DNA from: Geobacter sp. FeAm09
GTDB taxonomy: Bacteria > Desulfobacterota > Desulfuromonadia > Geobacterales > Pseudopelobacteraceae
Length of the DNA stretch: 64,000 nucleotides
Assembly: GCF_008330225.1 (NCBI RefSeq)
Contig: NZ_CP042466.1
Span: 1,064,501-1,128,500, forward strand
Direction of reading: 5' to 3'
Shown here in pieces: positions 16,440-26,300 of this stretch. The position numbers were made by a program, and so were the translations under genes. Under the pieces are notes generated by a model. That model saw only the letters and a program-made list of their open reading frames with translations, had not been told where the DNA came from and made no database searches. The stretch's first letter is position 1. Every line of letters begins with the position of its first letter.

Positions 16440-18689
16440 ATGACGAAGAACGGAAATCATGCTGAACTGGTGTGCCGCGCCATTTTCGAACAGGCTGCGG
16501 TGGGTATCGCCCGGGTGGCTTCGGCGACCGGGGAGGTGCTGGAGATCAACCAGCGCTACTGCGAGATCCTGGGCTATACCATGGAGGAGATGGAACGGCA
16601 CACCCTGTTCGAGCTCACCCACCCTGACGATCTCCCGGCCAGCCGGGAGGCCGGCCGGCGACTCATATCCGGGGAGACCAACCGGTTCACCCTGGAAAAA
16701 CGCTACTGCCGCAAGGACCGCTCCGTCGCCTGGGTCAGGCTCACCGCGTCCGCCCTGCGGCGCCCCGGAGAGGAACCGTTCAGCCATATCGCGGTGGCGG
16801 AGGAGATCACGGAGCGCAAACAGCTGGACGAGATGCTGCTGTTCAAGGATTACTCCATCGACAATGCCGCGGAGGCGATCCACTGGACCACCACGGACGG
16901 CCGCATCCGGGACTGCAACGTCGCGGCCTGCGCCATGCTGGGGTACAGCCGCGAGGAGTTCCTCACCCTGTCGAACCGGGATATCGACCCCGACTACTCC
17001 CATGCCGAGCGGTTGGCCAACCTGGAGGAGATGCGGCGCGCGGGCAAGGTCTGCCAACGGCGTCTGCACCGGGCCAAGGACGGCCGGCGCATCCCGGTGG
17101 AGATCACCTCCAGCTATTTCAGGTATCATGACCGGGAGTATGTCTGCTCCATGGTGAAGGACATCGGCGAGTTGGTCAAGGCCGAGAAGGAGGCCTCCTT
17201 CTACAAGACCCTGGTGGAATTCTCCCATGACCCGATCTACGCCATCGACAGCGGCGACGGCGGCAGGATGTTCTACGCCAACCCGGCCGCCTGCGCCCAC
17301 TTCGGCCTCGGCCTGGAACGGCTCAGAGCCATGCGCCTTGCCGATTGGGACCCCCAGTACGACTCGGCGACCCTGCCGGCGGCCATCGCCGGGATCAGGG
17401 CGGGGACCGTGGGCCCCCTGGAAACCGTGCATCGTGTCGCTGGGGGGAGGCTGGTACCGGTGGAGGTGACCAGCAACTTCATGGAATACGACGACAAGGA
17501 GCTGCTCTACGGATACTTCCTGGACATCAGCGAACGCAAGGCCATGGTGGCCGCCCTGCAGGAGAGCCGGCGGAACCTGGTGGCGGCCCAGCGCATGGCC
17601 CATATCGGGAACTGCGTCACCGGCCTCGACGGCCGGTTCGTCTCCGCATCGGGAGAGTTCCTGCGCATTCTGGGGGTGTCCGCGGCCGATTTCCCCATGA
17701 CGCTGGACGGGTATCTGGACCTGGTGCACCCGGACGACCGCAAGCGGCTCGCCGCCACTTCGGCCCGCACCCTCCGGGAGCACACCCCCGGCCGGATCGA
17801 ATATCGCATCGTCCGGCCCGACGGCGCCGAGCGGGCCATCCTGGCGCGGTCCGAGGTCGTTTCCGACGCCTCCGGCGCGCCCGACCGGATCATCATCACG
17901 ATTCAGGACATCACCCGGCAGAAGCGCGCCGAGGCCAAGCGCCTGGAACTGGAGAAGGCCCTGCTGCACGCCCAGAAGCTGGAGAGCCTCGGCATCATGG
18001 CCGGCGGCATTGCCCACGATCTGAACAACACGCTGACCGCCATCATCGGCAACGTGCAACTGTTCCTGCTGGAGGCGCCGCCGGACACCCCGGGGCGGGA
18101 CCGCATAGAACAGGCCGAGCTTGCCTGCAAGCGGGCGGCGGCCCTGGCCAACCATATGCTGGTCTATTCGGGCAGGGGGATACTGGAACCGGTCCCCCTG
18201 GACCTCAGCGCGGTGGTGCGGGAAAACGCCGAACACTTCAGGCAGGCCGCGCCGCGCACCGTCACCCTGACGGTGGACGCCTCCGCCGGTCTTCCTCTCA
18301 TAACGGCCGACCAGGGGCAGGTTCAGCAGGTGGTCATGAGTCTGCTCACCAACGCCGCCGAGGCCATCGGGGCGCAGTTCGGCGCGGTGACCGTGACCAC
18401 CGGGATCGCGGAGTGCGACGATGACCTCATCCAGAAAAGCCGCCTCGTGGCGAAGCCGCCCCCGGGGCGCTTCTGCTATGTCCAGGTGGCCGACACCGGC
18501 TGCGGCATGGATGAGGAAACCCGGCATCGGCTGTTCGATCCGTTCTTCACCACCAAGTTCACTGGGCGCGGGCTCGGGTTGGCGGCGGTCCAGGGCATCG
18601 TCACGCTGCATCGGGGGATTATTCTGGTGGACAGCGAGCAGGGGAGGGGGACCACCGTGCGGGTCCTGTTCCCCGCCGGTGCTTCGTGA
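16440..18689 (+). CDS. Multi-PAS sensor histidine kinase
   Basis: 749 residues, no membrane segment, so cytoplasmic. Four PAS domains at about 10-125, 135-250, 260-375 and 385-505; the first two have typical INQRYCEILGYTMEEM and CNVAACAMLGYSREEF segments. HisKA has LGIMAGGIAHDLNNTLTAII with the phospho-acceptor His; HATPase has QQVVMSLLTNAAEAIGAQFG and GRGLGLAAVQGIV. There is no receiver domain, so it should phosphorylate a separate regulator not in view. The start ATG at 16440 is preceded by ACACGAGGTCCGAACGC; the ORF is open back to 16323 inside the previous gene. Confidence 0.88.
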   Translation: MTKNGNHAELVCRAIFEQAAVGIARVASATGEVLEINQRYCEILGYTMEEMERHTLFELTHPDDLPASREAGRRLISGETNRFTLEKRYCRKDRSVAWVRLTASALRRPGEEPFSHIAVAEEITERKQLDEMLLFKDYSIDNAAEAIHWTTTDGRIRDCNVAACAMLGYSREEFLTLSNRDIDPDYSHAERLANLEEMRRAGKVCQRRLHRAKDGRRIPVEITSSYFRYHDREYVCSMVKDIGELVKAEKEASFYKTLVEFSHDPIYAIDSGDGGRMFYANPAACAHFGLGLERLRAMRLADWDPQYDSATLPAAIAGIRAGTVGPLETVHRVAGGRLVPVEVTSNFMEYDDKELLYGYFLDISERKAMVAALQESRRNLVAAQRMAHIGNCVTGLDGRFVSASGEFLRILGVSAADFPMTLDGYLDLVHPDDRKRLAATSARTLREHTPGRIEYRIVRPDGAERAILARSEVVSDASGAPDRIIITIQDITRQKRAEAKRLELEKALLHAQKLESLGIMAGGIAHDLNNTLTAIIGNVQLFLLEAPPDTPGRDRIEQAELACKRAAALANHMLVYSGRGILEPVPLDLSAVVRENAEHFRQAAPRTVTLTVDASAGLPLITADQGQVQQVVMSLLTNAAEAIGAQFGAVTVTTGIAECDDDLIQKSRLVAKPPPGRFCYVQVADTGCGMDEETRHRLFDPFFTTKFTGRGLGLAAVQGIVTLHRGIILVDSEQGRGTTVRVLFPAGAS

Positions 18690-19208
18690 GCCGGGCCACC
18701 GGCCGCGCCCCACGGCGGATGCCGTTGGCGGCGGGCGTATCGAAATGACACGTGCAGAGGCATCCGGAGGCGATCCGGGTGCCTTTTTTGCTGTAATATC
18801 GAAAGGTTTAATGAAGTGCGGCGTTGTGTTGCTTTTTTACCATGCCGGGAAAGTGTTAATATTTTTAACATGCCGAAATTGCGATTGAAATATGCATTTT
18901 TTTGGTATGACAGGAGGGGCTGTTCCTAATTAAATTGTTTTTGCCGGCCCATGAGGAGGGCGCCTCGTCCCCGACTTTCCCCAACCGCCTGTGGAAAAGC
19001 TTGGGGAGTAGTGCGGTAAGGTGTTGTTTTTGTGACGGTCCGGTTACTTTGCCGGATTTTTCGGCAGGGGGGCTGTCAAGGAAAAAACGCCCTCGCTCCA
19101 TAAAAAATCACCGGCGGTGATAGGGGAATAAACCCGGATAGTTGCCCCGTTCCGGCGCCAGACGGGGGGTGGGGCCCGCAAAATTTGCTTGAAAGCCGGA
19201 ACCGCCCC
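18690..19208. other. Intergenic region carrying repeated element copy A
   Basis: Holds the terminator of the PAS kinase and the intergenic element described separately (18737-18911). After the element there is an AGGAGGGG sequence at 18911-18918 but no recognisable coding sequence follows. The rest (18950-19200) is GC-rich with no supported gene. Confidence 0.4.
18737..18911 (+). repeat. Intergenic element, copy A (motif-terminator-dyad-promoter)
   Basis: GTATCGAAATGACAC (18737-18751) is followed by hairpin GGCATCCGGA/TCCGGGTGCC (18759-18783, one G-T pair) and six T, then dyad GTTAA-TATTT-TTAAC (18855-18869), GAAATTGC and TTGAAA (18885-18890). The same parts in the same order recur at 22996 and 35821. 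The hairpin also serves as the terminator of the PAS kinase gene. Compared with the other copies the -10-like part is poor. Confidence 0.65.
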
Positions 19209-19411
19209 ATGAAAAGGATCGGCATTATCGGCGGGTTTGCCCCGGAAACGACGGGGCGATCCCCGACTGCGCCGAGCTGCCGCCGTTCCCGGAAACGGGC
19301 CCGTTGGGCCGCCCGCTCCGGGACGCCGCCGGCGGCCATGGGGAATACCTCGTCAATTGTACGAAGGGGGAGGGGACGAACGCCGCACAGCCCGCTCGCG
19401 GGGCCGGTCTA
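19209..19411 (+). pseudogene. Remnant of an aspartate/glutamate racemase family gene
   Basis: The first 15 codons give MKRIGIIGGFAPETT, the exact N-terminal pattern of the Asp/Glu/hydantoin racemase family, and the start follows a plausible upstream region. The frame then changes, and another frame gives AIPDCAELPPFPETGPLGRP and HGEYLVNC, which resembles the C-terminal part with the second catalytic Cys region. About 150 residues between the two are missing, so the gene appears internally deleted. The C-terminal assignment is tentative. Confidence 0.4.
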
Positions 19412-19527
19412 GTGAGGGAAAATAACTGTTGGAAAAAAGGAGTTGCCGGTGTGAGGGCGCAGCCCGCACGAGGAGGCGATGCGCCGGGCGCCGGACACTG
19501 GGGCCGCCTTTGCTTGAACGGTGCGCG

Positions 19528-20802
19528 TCACAGGATGGCGGCTACGTCCTGGGCGAGAAGGTCCATATTGTCAACGATGGACACGACGGTATCGGGCGCC
19601 AGGCCCAAAGCGGAAAATGCCGGAAGCCTCTCGTCCACGCCCTTGCCCGAGTGGGCGATCATGTCGGCAAGGTGGACGAGGCTGACCAGTTGCCCATTGT
19701 CCCGCGCCTTTTCCGGGGCGTGGTGCCACCGTATGACATCCTGGATGTCATCGGAAAAACCCCACTCCTTTGCCAGCAGGAATCCGATCTCGGTGTGGTT
19801 TTCCCTGATCAGCGCCGCCCTGGCTTCCGGCGTGACGCTGTAGGTGCCGATGAAATCGATGAGGACGGTTTTACCGATGTCATGCAGCATGCCGCACAGA
19901 AAGGCCGTTTCGCGGTTTTCGCCGATGTCCTCCGCCAACTCCCGGGCGATCATGCCGCACATGAGGCTGTGGCGCAGTACCTTGCGGATTTCGTCGGCGT
20001 TGTGCGGGCAGAAGCTGCTCAACGAGTGGACCGTAACGATGCTCAACAGCGACTTGAAGCCAAGGTACGTAATCGCCCGATAGAGGGTGTTTACCTTGGC
20101 CCCCCGGCTGAAATAGGGGGAATTGCAGAGTTTCAGGATCTTGGCGATGAGCAGTTGGTCGGTGATGTTCTCGACGACTTCGGCAACGGTGCCGTTCTCG
20201 CCGTTGATCTTTTCCAGGATCTTCCGCATGATGTCGGGGATCGGCGGGATCAGGGTCGTGCCATTGCAAATCCGCTGCGTAATTTCGTCGATGACATGAT
20301 CGGTATCCACACTGCCGGCCTGGGCCGTTTCATCGTATTGTAGCACCGAGTTCATCAATACGCTGGAACTGCTTATCTTGATCGGGCCGTTCAGGACGTC
20401 GGCCGGGAGAAAGTCCACGAACTCGAATGTGCCCGTCTCCCATTTCAGGGCATCGGTGAGCGCTGTCCTGAGGATTACCGTGAGGACGAATTCCAGCCGC
20501 TCCCTGTCGATAAGCTGCTCTTTCAGGATGTAGCTCAAAAGCGGGATGCCCAGCTTTTCCGAATCGCCGAACTTTTCCCTGAGGTCGCCGGCGCTCAGCC
20601 GGGTCTCGCTCTCGATGTAGCGCCAGAAACGCTCCCCCTCCTTGTCGGACCAGACGAAAATCATCTCGCCGTCCTGAAAAAAGAACTTTTTGCAGCTTGC
20701 CTGCCGGGAAAGCATGAGCGTCCCCGAACGCCTGCTGTTCTCTATCCACTGAACCAGATCGGGTACGGACATGAGCCCCAACTGTCCTGTAACGTTTCTC
20801 AT
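19528..20802 (-). CDS. HDOD domain protein with N-terminal DUF4388-like (PATAN) region
   Basis: 424 residues, cytoplasmic. The N-terminus GQLGLMSVPDLVQWIENSRR...GTLML and FFQDGEMIFVWSD fits the DUF4388/PATAN module often found in deltaproteobacterial signalling proteins. Residues about 190-390 form an HDOD domain: IPPIPDIMRKILEKI, LLIAKILKLCNSPYFS, RAITYLGFKSL and an HD-like LCGMLHDIGKTVLIDF. HDOD proteins are often adaptors without phosphodiesterase activity; here a HD-containing motif (MLHDIGK) is retained. It stands alone, with no close same-strand neighbour. Confidence 0.85.
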   Translation of the reverse strand: MRNVTGQLGLMSVPDLVQWIENSRRSGTLMLSRQASCKKFFFQDGEMIFVWSDKEGERFWRYIESETRLSAGDLREKFGDSEKLGIPLLSYILKEQLIDRERLEFVLTVILRTALTDALKWETGTFEFVDFLPADVLNGPIKISSSSVLMNSVLQYDETAQAGSVDTDHVIDEITQRICNGTTLIPPIPDIMRKILEKINGENGTVAEVVENITDQLLIAKILKLCNSPYFSRGAKVNTLYRAITYLGFKSLLSIVTVHSLSSFCPHNADEIRKVLRHSLMCGMIARELAEDIGENRETAFLCGMLHDIGKTVLIDFIGTYSVTPEARAALIRENHTEIGFLLAKEWGFSDDIQDVIRWHHAPEKARDNGQLVSLVHLADMIAHSGKGVDERLPAFSALGLAPDTVVSIVDNMDLLAQDVAAIL

Positions 20803-21476
20803 GATCGACTATGCCTTGGTGGTTTGCGCGTGCCGGCGGAACAGATGCCGTCGGACATCGCGTTGTTCTCGGTGCACGCTTCCGGTAAAAGCGGGCCGAA
20901 ATGGTCCGGGGCCTGCCGCCGGTAACGGGCTGGGACGCCTCCGGGCCAAGTTGCCGCCGGAAGCGCCCGGGGTGATTAGAGTTTTATAAACATGTGCGGA
21001 CACCTGTGTTTACGCTTCCTCAGTGCAAAAATCAATCAAAAAAATCAGTAGGTTACATTAAAATGGGCGTGTGTCGTTTTGTCCGGGGCATGAAAAAATG
21101 TTTAGATTTCGGGCTGATAGGGCCAGCGGGAAAATGTTAATTTTATTACCACATGCGACATAAGTTGCACCTTGTCAATATACTATAATAATTACAAGGT
21201 ATTATGCTCCAATGGTCTCTTTGCCGGAGCGCTTTGAAAGGATGGAGATACCCGAAAAAATTCCGTTCCCGCGGCCTTCATTCGCCGGGACCGGTACCGG
21301 AAGTGGCGGGGGAGATGCGGCGCGCAGCCGGGTGGGGAGGGACGTTTCCGGCCCGGCGCCGTTCCTTGGCCGGGGCAAAGAAAAGGGCCCGGTCCTGAAT
21401 GGTGCCGTCACCATTCAAAACCGGGCCCGTGGGGGTGCCGCGCCGCTTCCGCGCGCACTCTGCCTGCCGCAACCGC
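20803..21476. other. Intergenic region with partial element copy
   Basis: Contains dyad GTTAA-TTTTA-TTACC (21136-21150), then TTGCAC at 21165 at the same distance as in the full element copies, and TATAAT at 21184-21189. Short frames starting at 21204 and 21212 encode Pro/Gly/Arg-rich peptides with no family and are not called. The terminator of the PEP-CTERM gene lies at the right end. Confidence 0.4.
21385..21428 (-). terminator. Rho-independent terminator of the PEP-CTERM gene
   Basis: GGGCCCGGTCCTGAATGGTG pairs with CACCATTCA..ACCGGGCCC around a CCGT loop. On the minus strand the stem is followed by TTTTCTTTG. It lies 49 bp beyond the stop of the PEP-CTERM gene. Confidence 0.8.
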
Positions 21477-22175
21477 TTACCGGTTCATGCGGCTCCTTCT
21501 GAAGAATGCCAGGCTGAGCAACCCGCCGCCCAGGAGCAGCAGCGTACCCGGTTCCGGCACTGTCGAGGGGGGATATCCTCCCAGAGTCGTGCCATACTGG
21601 AACAAAACATCCGAGATGTCTGCCAGGGTGAACGAACCGTCGGTTGTGAAGGTGAACAGCACCGAATTCTGAATCAACTGCGCATTGCCCAGATCGCCAT
21701 TGCCGAAGTTGATGGTACCGGTACCTACGATGCCGTAGGGGAGGCCGTCCGGCGGATTGCCGCCCGAGGAGGTAAGATCAGGACCGCCAATTACATCGCC
21801 AGGGCCGAAGACGCCAAGACCGGCACTTGAAACCCCGTGGCTGTTGTACGCCCATTGACTGCCGACGTTCGTGCCGGCGGGGTACAGGGTTCCGGCGCTG
21901 GTGATGACGGTGCTGCCGCTCGGCAATACCGCAGACAGTGCCGTCAACGAACTGCTGGTATTGAACAGCAGCGCGGTCAGGATGAATGTCGGATTAGGGA
22001 CTGCCGAGGTCGAATTGTTCGTGAGCAGCAATGTCAGGGTTGTCCCGTCCAGAGCGAAGTCTGCGACTGCCGAACGCCCGGAGGCGTCGGAATACGTATA
22101 TTCGCTGTACGTTGTGGCCCACCCGCTCGTTGCCATGCCCAAGATGAGCATCATGCCAATTGCTATTTTTTTCAT
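21477..22175 (-). CDS. PEP-CTERM sorting domain protein
   Basis: 232 residues. A signal peptide (MKKIAIGMMLILGMATSGWAT) is followed by a Ser/Thr/Gly/Asn-rich beta domain and a C-terminal PEP-CTERM tail: VPEPGTLLLLGGGLLSLAFF then RRSRMNR. The tail directs the protein to exosortase for cleavage and linkage or release to the cell surface or extracellular matrix. Neither an exosortase nor exopolysaccharide genes are in the window, so the partner must be elsewhere. Ribosome site AAGGAGGTGAAACACC on the minus strand. Confidence 0.88.
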   Translation of the reverse strand: MKKIAIGMMLILGMATSGWATTYSEYTYSDASGRSAVADFALDGTTLTLLLTNNSTSAVPNPTFILTALLFNTSSSLTALSAVLPSGSTVITSAGTLYPAGTNVGSQWAYNSHGVSSAGLGVFGPGDVIGGPDLTSSGGNPPDGLPYGIVGTGTINFGNGDLGNAQLIQNSVLFTFTTDGSFTLADISDVLFQYGTTLGGYPPSTVPEPGTLLLLGGGLLSLAFFRRSRMNR

Positions 22176-22623
22176 GGTGTTTCACCTCCTTGTTAAGCTG
22201 TGCTTAATGTATATCAAGGTGTATGCCAAAAATAAAACAATATGATGACAAGGGGTTGTACGTCAGGCCCGGTGCTGTGTAAAGAATGTACCGGCAAGGC
22301 AGTCGGGCCTTGGTGGTTAAATCGTAATAAGTACGATATGTTATGAATTTGACCCGCTCCGCCGCCGCCGGCGTGCTTGTCGGATTTATTTACAAAAAGT
22401 CCTTTTTTAATGTTTGACGGCTCATTTTATAATTCAATTTTAATGCGATCCTATTCATTTTTCCGCCCAGCTGAACACCTTTTCCAGGTGCCGATACCCG
22501 GCGGTCCGGTTGGCCGGGCAGGGGAAACGGCAGCGGCTGCCTGCGGATTGTTTGTAACAAGATGGCCGGAGCAGACGTCTTATGAGATAGAGGGGAAGCA
22601 ACCGGCAGCGAAGGAGGTGCCCC
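22176..22623. other. AT-rich divergent promoter region
   Basis: About 450 bp between the PEP-CTERM gene (minus) and the Tyr/Gly-rich lipoprotein gene (plus). It contains CGGGCCTTGG-type inverted bases around 22265-22310 and long AT-rich parts, but no element or small gene that I can support. No clear sigma-54 site was found on either strand. Confidence 0.3.
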
Positions 22624-22914
22624 ATGAAAAGGCTACTGCTTCTGATCGCCATCACGCTCCTGACGGCGGGCTGCGTTGCCGTTCCGGTGTACGACGACGC
22701 CTATTACCATCCCTATTATTACAGCTACTACGGCCCGTATCCCTACGCCTATTGGGGGCCTGACTTCGTGTTCGTCACCGGCGGCCACGGCGGGCACGGC
22801 TACTACGGCCGGGACGTCTTTTACGGGAGGGGCTCCGTGCGCGGCGGTGACGGCGGTTTCCGTGGCGGCGGTATGGTTCGCGGCGGCGGCTCCCGCGGCG
22901 GCGTCAGGCGTTAG
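22624..22914 (+). CDS. Tyr/Gly-rich small lipoprotein
   Basis: 96 residues. Lipobox LTAGC at the end of a signal peptide. The mature chain is YDDAYYHPYYYSYYGPYPYAY, then Gly/Arg repeats (GGHGGHGYYGRD, RGGDGGFRGGG). Low-complexity Tyr/Gly lipoproteins of this kind are common in Geobacter relatives; function unknown. Strong ribosome site GCGAAGGAGGTGCCCC. Confidence 0.7.
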   Translation: MKRLLLLIAITLLTAGCVAVPVYDDAYYHPYYYSYYGPYPYAYWGPDFVFVTGGHGGHGYYGRDVFYGRGSVRGGDGGFRGGGMVRGGGSRGGVRR

Positions 22915-23346
22915 GCGTTAGGAGAACGCCCGGCGCCGGGCGGCCTGCGGAGTGGCACCGGGCCGTGGCTCGTGCGCTGCCGGCAAACATTTTTTGTATC
23001 AAAATGACACAATGAAGGGCATCCGGGTATGGTTCGGATGCCCTTTTTTAATGTGAAAACGGTTAAATAGCAATATTTGCCGGAAAATGTTAATAAAATT
23101 AACACATTGGTTTTTAATTGAAATCCGTTTTTGCGGGGTGTAGAAGGGGGTGTCGCAATTATTGCACAATTGGGCCGGCGGTGTTTGAAGCGGGCAGAGG
23201 GGGGGCGACCCCGGCGGGGAGGATCGGCGCGATAATGCCGCCTGTCGGCCCGTTTTGCCTCGTGACCCTGCACGGCCGTTCTCCGGCAGGTAAGCATGAC
23301 GCCGGGCGGTACCACATCATATTCTTTTCTTGGGCAGGAGGCGGGC
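22915..23346. other. Intergenic region carrying element copy B
   Basis: Holds element copy B (22996-23146), which supplies both the terminator of the Tyr/Gly lipoprotein gene and a promoter-like sequence about 200 bp before the FG-GAP lipoprotein. No gene is seen; the downstream part (23150-23340) is an unusually long potential leader with no recognised riboswitch. Confidence 0.4.
22996..23146 (+). repeat. Intergenic element, copy B (most complete)
   Basis: GTATCAAAATGACAC (22996-23010), hairpin GGGCATCCG/CGGATGCCC (23017-23043) with six T, AATGTGA, perfect dyad GTTAA-TAAAA-TTAAC (23089-23103), TTGAAA (23118-23123), 17 bp, TAGAAG (23141-23146). Same order and nearly the same spacing as copies A and C. 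The last two boxes are spaced like a sigma-70 promoter pointing at the FG-GAP lipoprotein gene. Confidence 0.7.
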
Positions 23347-26300
23347 ATGGCACGAGCGGCAGGTATCCGGATGGCGGTTTTCTTCATGGTGTGCTGCGTG
23401 ACGGCGTTCCTGGCCGGATGCAGCGGCGGCGGGGGAGGGAGCGCCAAATCCGGGCAACTGGTGGACCCTGCGTCCTCGTACACCGGGACCGCCGCCATGG
23501 CCGTGGTGACCGGGACGAACGCCGAGGATCTGGCCCTGAGCGGTTTCGGCGGCACGCGCATCGCCGCCGTCGTCGGCAGCGTCGCCAAGACGACCGGCGG
23601 CAGCACCGCCCAAGCCGCGGCGCGCCCCCCCGCTTTCACCTTTGCCCAGGCGCTCAAGCAATCGGTCCGGCGGATGGACATTCCCCAAAAGACCGCCCTG
23701 CTCCGCACATCGACGCCCGCCACCGCCACGGCCAAGAAGAGCGTCGCCCGGGCCGTCTCGTACCAGATAGCGGGGGACAACGGCGGCACGGCCAGCTATG
23801 CCCTGGATGTCAACGATACCGACGGCACCCTCTCCGGGACCATCGACTACCAGGGGTTCACCGCCAACGGGATCGTCATCGACGGCACCACCGACATTCT
23901 CGGCACCCTGGACGCAAGCCGGCAGCGGTTCACCCGCCTCACGCTTTCGTTCCGCTCCCTCGTATTCCGTTCCGCCAGCTACGCCTACACCCTGACCGGT
24001 ACCCTGTCGTGGGGATTCAACCTGAGCGCAGCCACCGAAACCCTGTCCATGAACATGGTCCTGCTGAACCAGGCCAACGACGGGACCTACTGGTTCAACA
24101 ATTATGAAGTGGCCACCGTCTATGGGACGAGCAGCCTCACCCAGACCATGACCGGGCGCTACTATGACCACGAGCAGGGATATGTGGACCTGACCACCCG
24201 GACGCCGCTCGTTGCCGTCTACGGCAGCCAGTGGCCCTCCCAGGGGTCCCTCGCCTTCAGCGGGACCAACAACCGGTGGGCCAGGCTTGATTTCCAGGCA
24301 ACGACCCTGCAGGTCCTGGCGGACACCGACGGCGACGGCGCCACCGACTGGCAGGTGGAGCGGACATCCAACGTCACCCCGCCGGTGAATACGGCGCCCG
24401 TGGCCAATGCCGGCCCCGACCAGACCGTCAGCCAGTACGCCACGGTCCATCTGGACGGCAGCGCCAGCAGCGACGCAGACGGCGACCCGCTTACCTATAC
24501 CTGGACCCTGGTCAGCGGCCCCGCCTATCCGGCCCTGACCGGCGCCGCCACCGCCGCCCCCTCCTTCGTCGCCACTACCCAAGGCACCTATGTCCTGCGT
24601 CTGACGGTGTACGACGGCAACTCCACCAGCCAGGCGGATACGGTGACCGTCACCGTGACGCCTCCCACGGCCAGCAACCCGGCCTTTATCACCCAGCAGT
24701 GGCAATACGGCATCTACGGTACGTACATCGGCCAAGCCGGGCTGTACACCACCGACCTGGACGGCGACGGGACGCCGGAGGTCATCGCCAGTTCCTTTGC
24801 CGGCGCCGGCTCCGCGTGGTATGTGGTCCGGAAAAACGCGAGCGGCGGCTATGACCAGGTATGGCGCAGCCCCCTGTACGGGGTTACCATCGTCCGTATC
24901 CTGTTGGCGGACATGAACGGCGACGGCAAGGACGATGTGGTCGTCGCTCTGGCGGACGGCACCGTCAGCATCTACGACGGGCCGACCCTGAAAGAGCTCC
25001 GCACCCTGCACATCATGACCTCGCTGAGCGACATTGCCGTGGCCGACCTGGATGGCGACGGGATCAGGGAGATCGTCGCCAGCGACGGCCTCAAGGTTTC
25101 CGTGTATGACTCCCAGACCGGCGCGGCGAAGTGGAGCGTCGCCTCGGGCGGCGGCACCTCCATCGCCGTTGGCAACGTGGATGCCGCCGCGGCCCCGGAG
25201 ATCGTCACCACCACCTACGGCGGCAAGGGGTACGTGCTGGACGGCCAGACCGGCGCGGTCAAGTGGTCCTACGCCAACAGCTTCGGCAGCAAGGTCCGGC
25301 TGGCGGACCTGGACGGCGACGGCATGCAGGAGATCGTCGGTGCCTCGTCCTGGTACAAGATCACCATCTTCGACGCCGACCTCCAGACGCCGACCTGGGA
25401 GATCGCCACCAGCCTGGATATCGGCGCCGTCACGGTCGCCGATGCCGACGGTGACTGCATCCCCGAAATCGTCTACGGCGACGGCCAGTGGGGCAAGGTC
25501 CATGCCGTGGATGCCCGCACCCATGCTGAACGGTGGGCCGTCGCCAATCCCGAACACGGCGTTTCCGGCATCGCTCTGGGGGATGTGGACCTGGACGGCA
25601 AAAAGGAGCTGCTGTGGTGTGCCGGCGGCACGTCGAGCGGGCCTGATTATCTCTATATTGCCGATCCGCTGACCGGCACGGTCAAGTGGCAGAACCAGGA
25701 TGTCTACGGCCTGAGCGCCCTGGCCGCGGGCGATGTGGACGACGACGGCTCGGACGAGATCGTCATGGTCACTGCTTCCAGCAACAGCGGCTATGAGAGC
25801 GGGGTCATCCATGTCTTCAACGCCGCAACCCATGCCCTGAAATACCGAAAATCCCTTGAACCGCAGGACTGGATGGGGTACAGCCGCGCGGTGAGCATCG
25901 GTGATGTGGATGGAGATGGTCATACCGAGCTTGTTGTTAGCACCTCATATCTGTACGGCGGTCTTGTCAGCGTCTACTCTGGCGCTACCGGTGCCCTGAA
26001 GCACCAAAGTGCGCAATACAAGGGCAACTTCTTCCCGGCCGTCGCCATTGGGGATGTGGACAACGACGGCAAGACGGAAATCGTCGCCGGCATGGGGATT
26101 GCCACTTCCGAAGCAACGGGAAAGTACCTGATTGTTTTCGACGGTGCCACGATGCAGGAAAAATGGCGCAGCGTCGATCTGGGGGGAGGTTTTGCCTACA
26201 GCATAAAGATCGCCGACCTGGACAAGGACGGCCACCCGGACATCATCCTCACCATGGCCGACAACCGCCTGATCGTCTACGACGGGGTGACCCACGTCCA

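Noticed and set aside
21204-21502. Short frames after the partial element copy at 21136
   Set aside because: Pro/Gly/Arg-rich peptides running into the terminator of the opposite gene; not convincing as coding.
23317-25923. Minus-strand open frame of about 868 codons opposite the FG-GAP lipoprotein
   Set aside because: Antisense of repeats; no ribosome site or domain.
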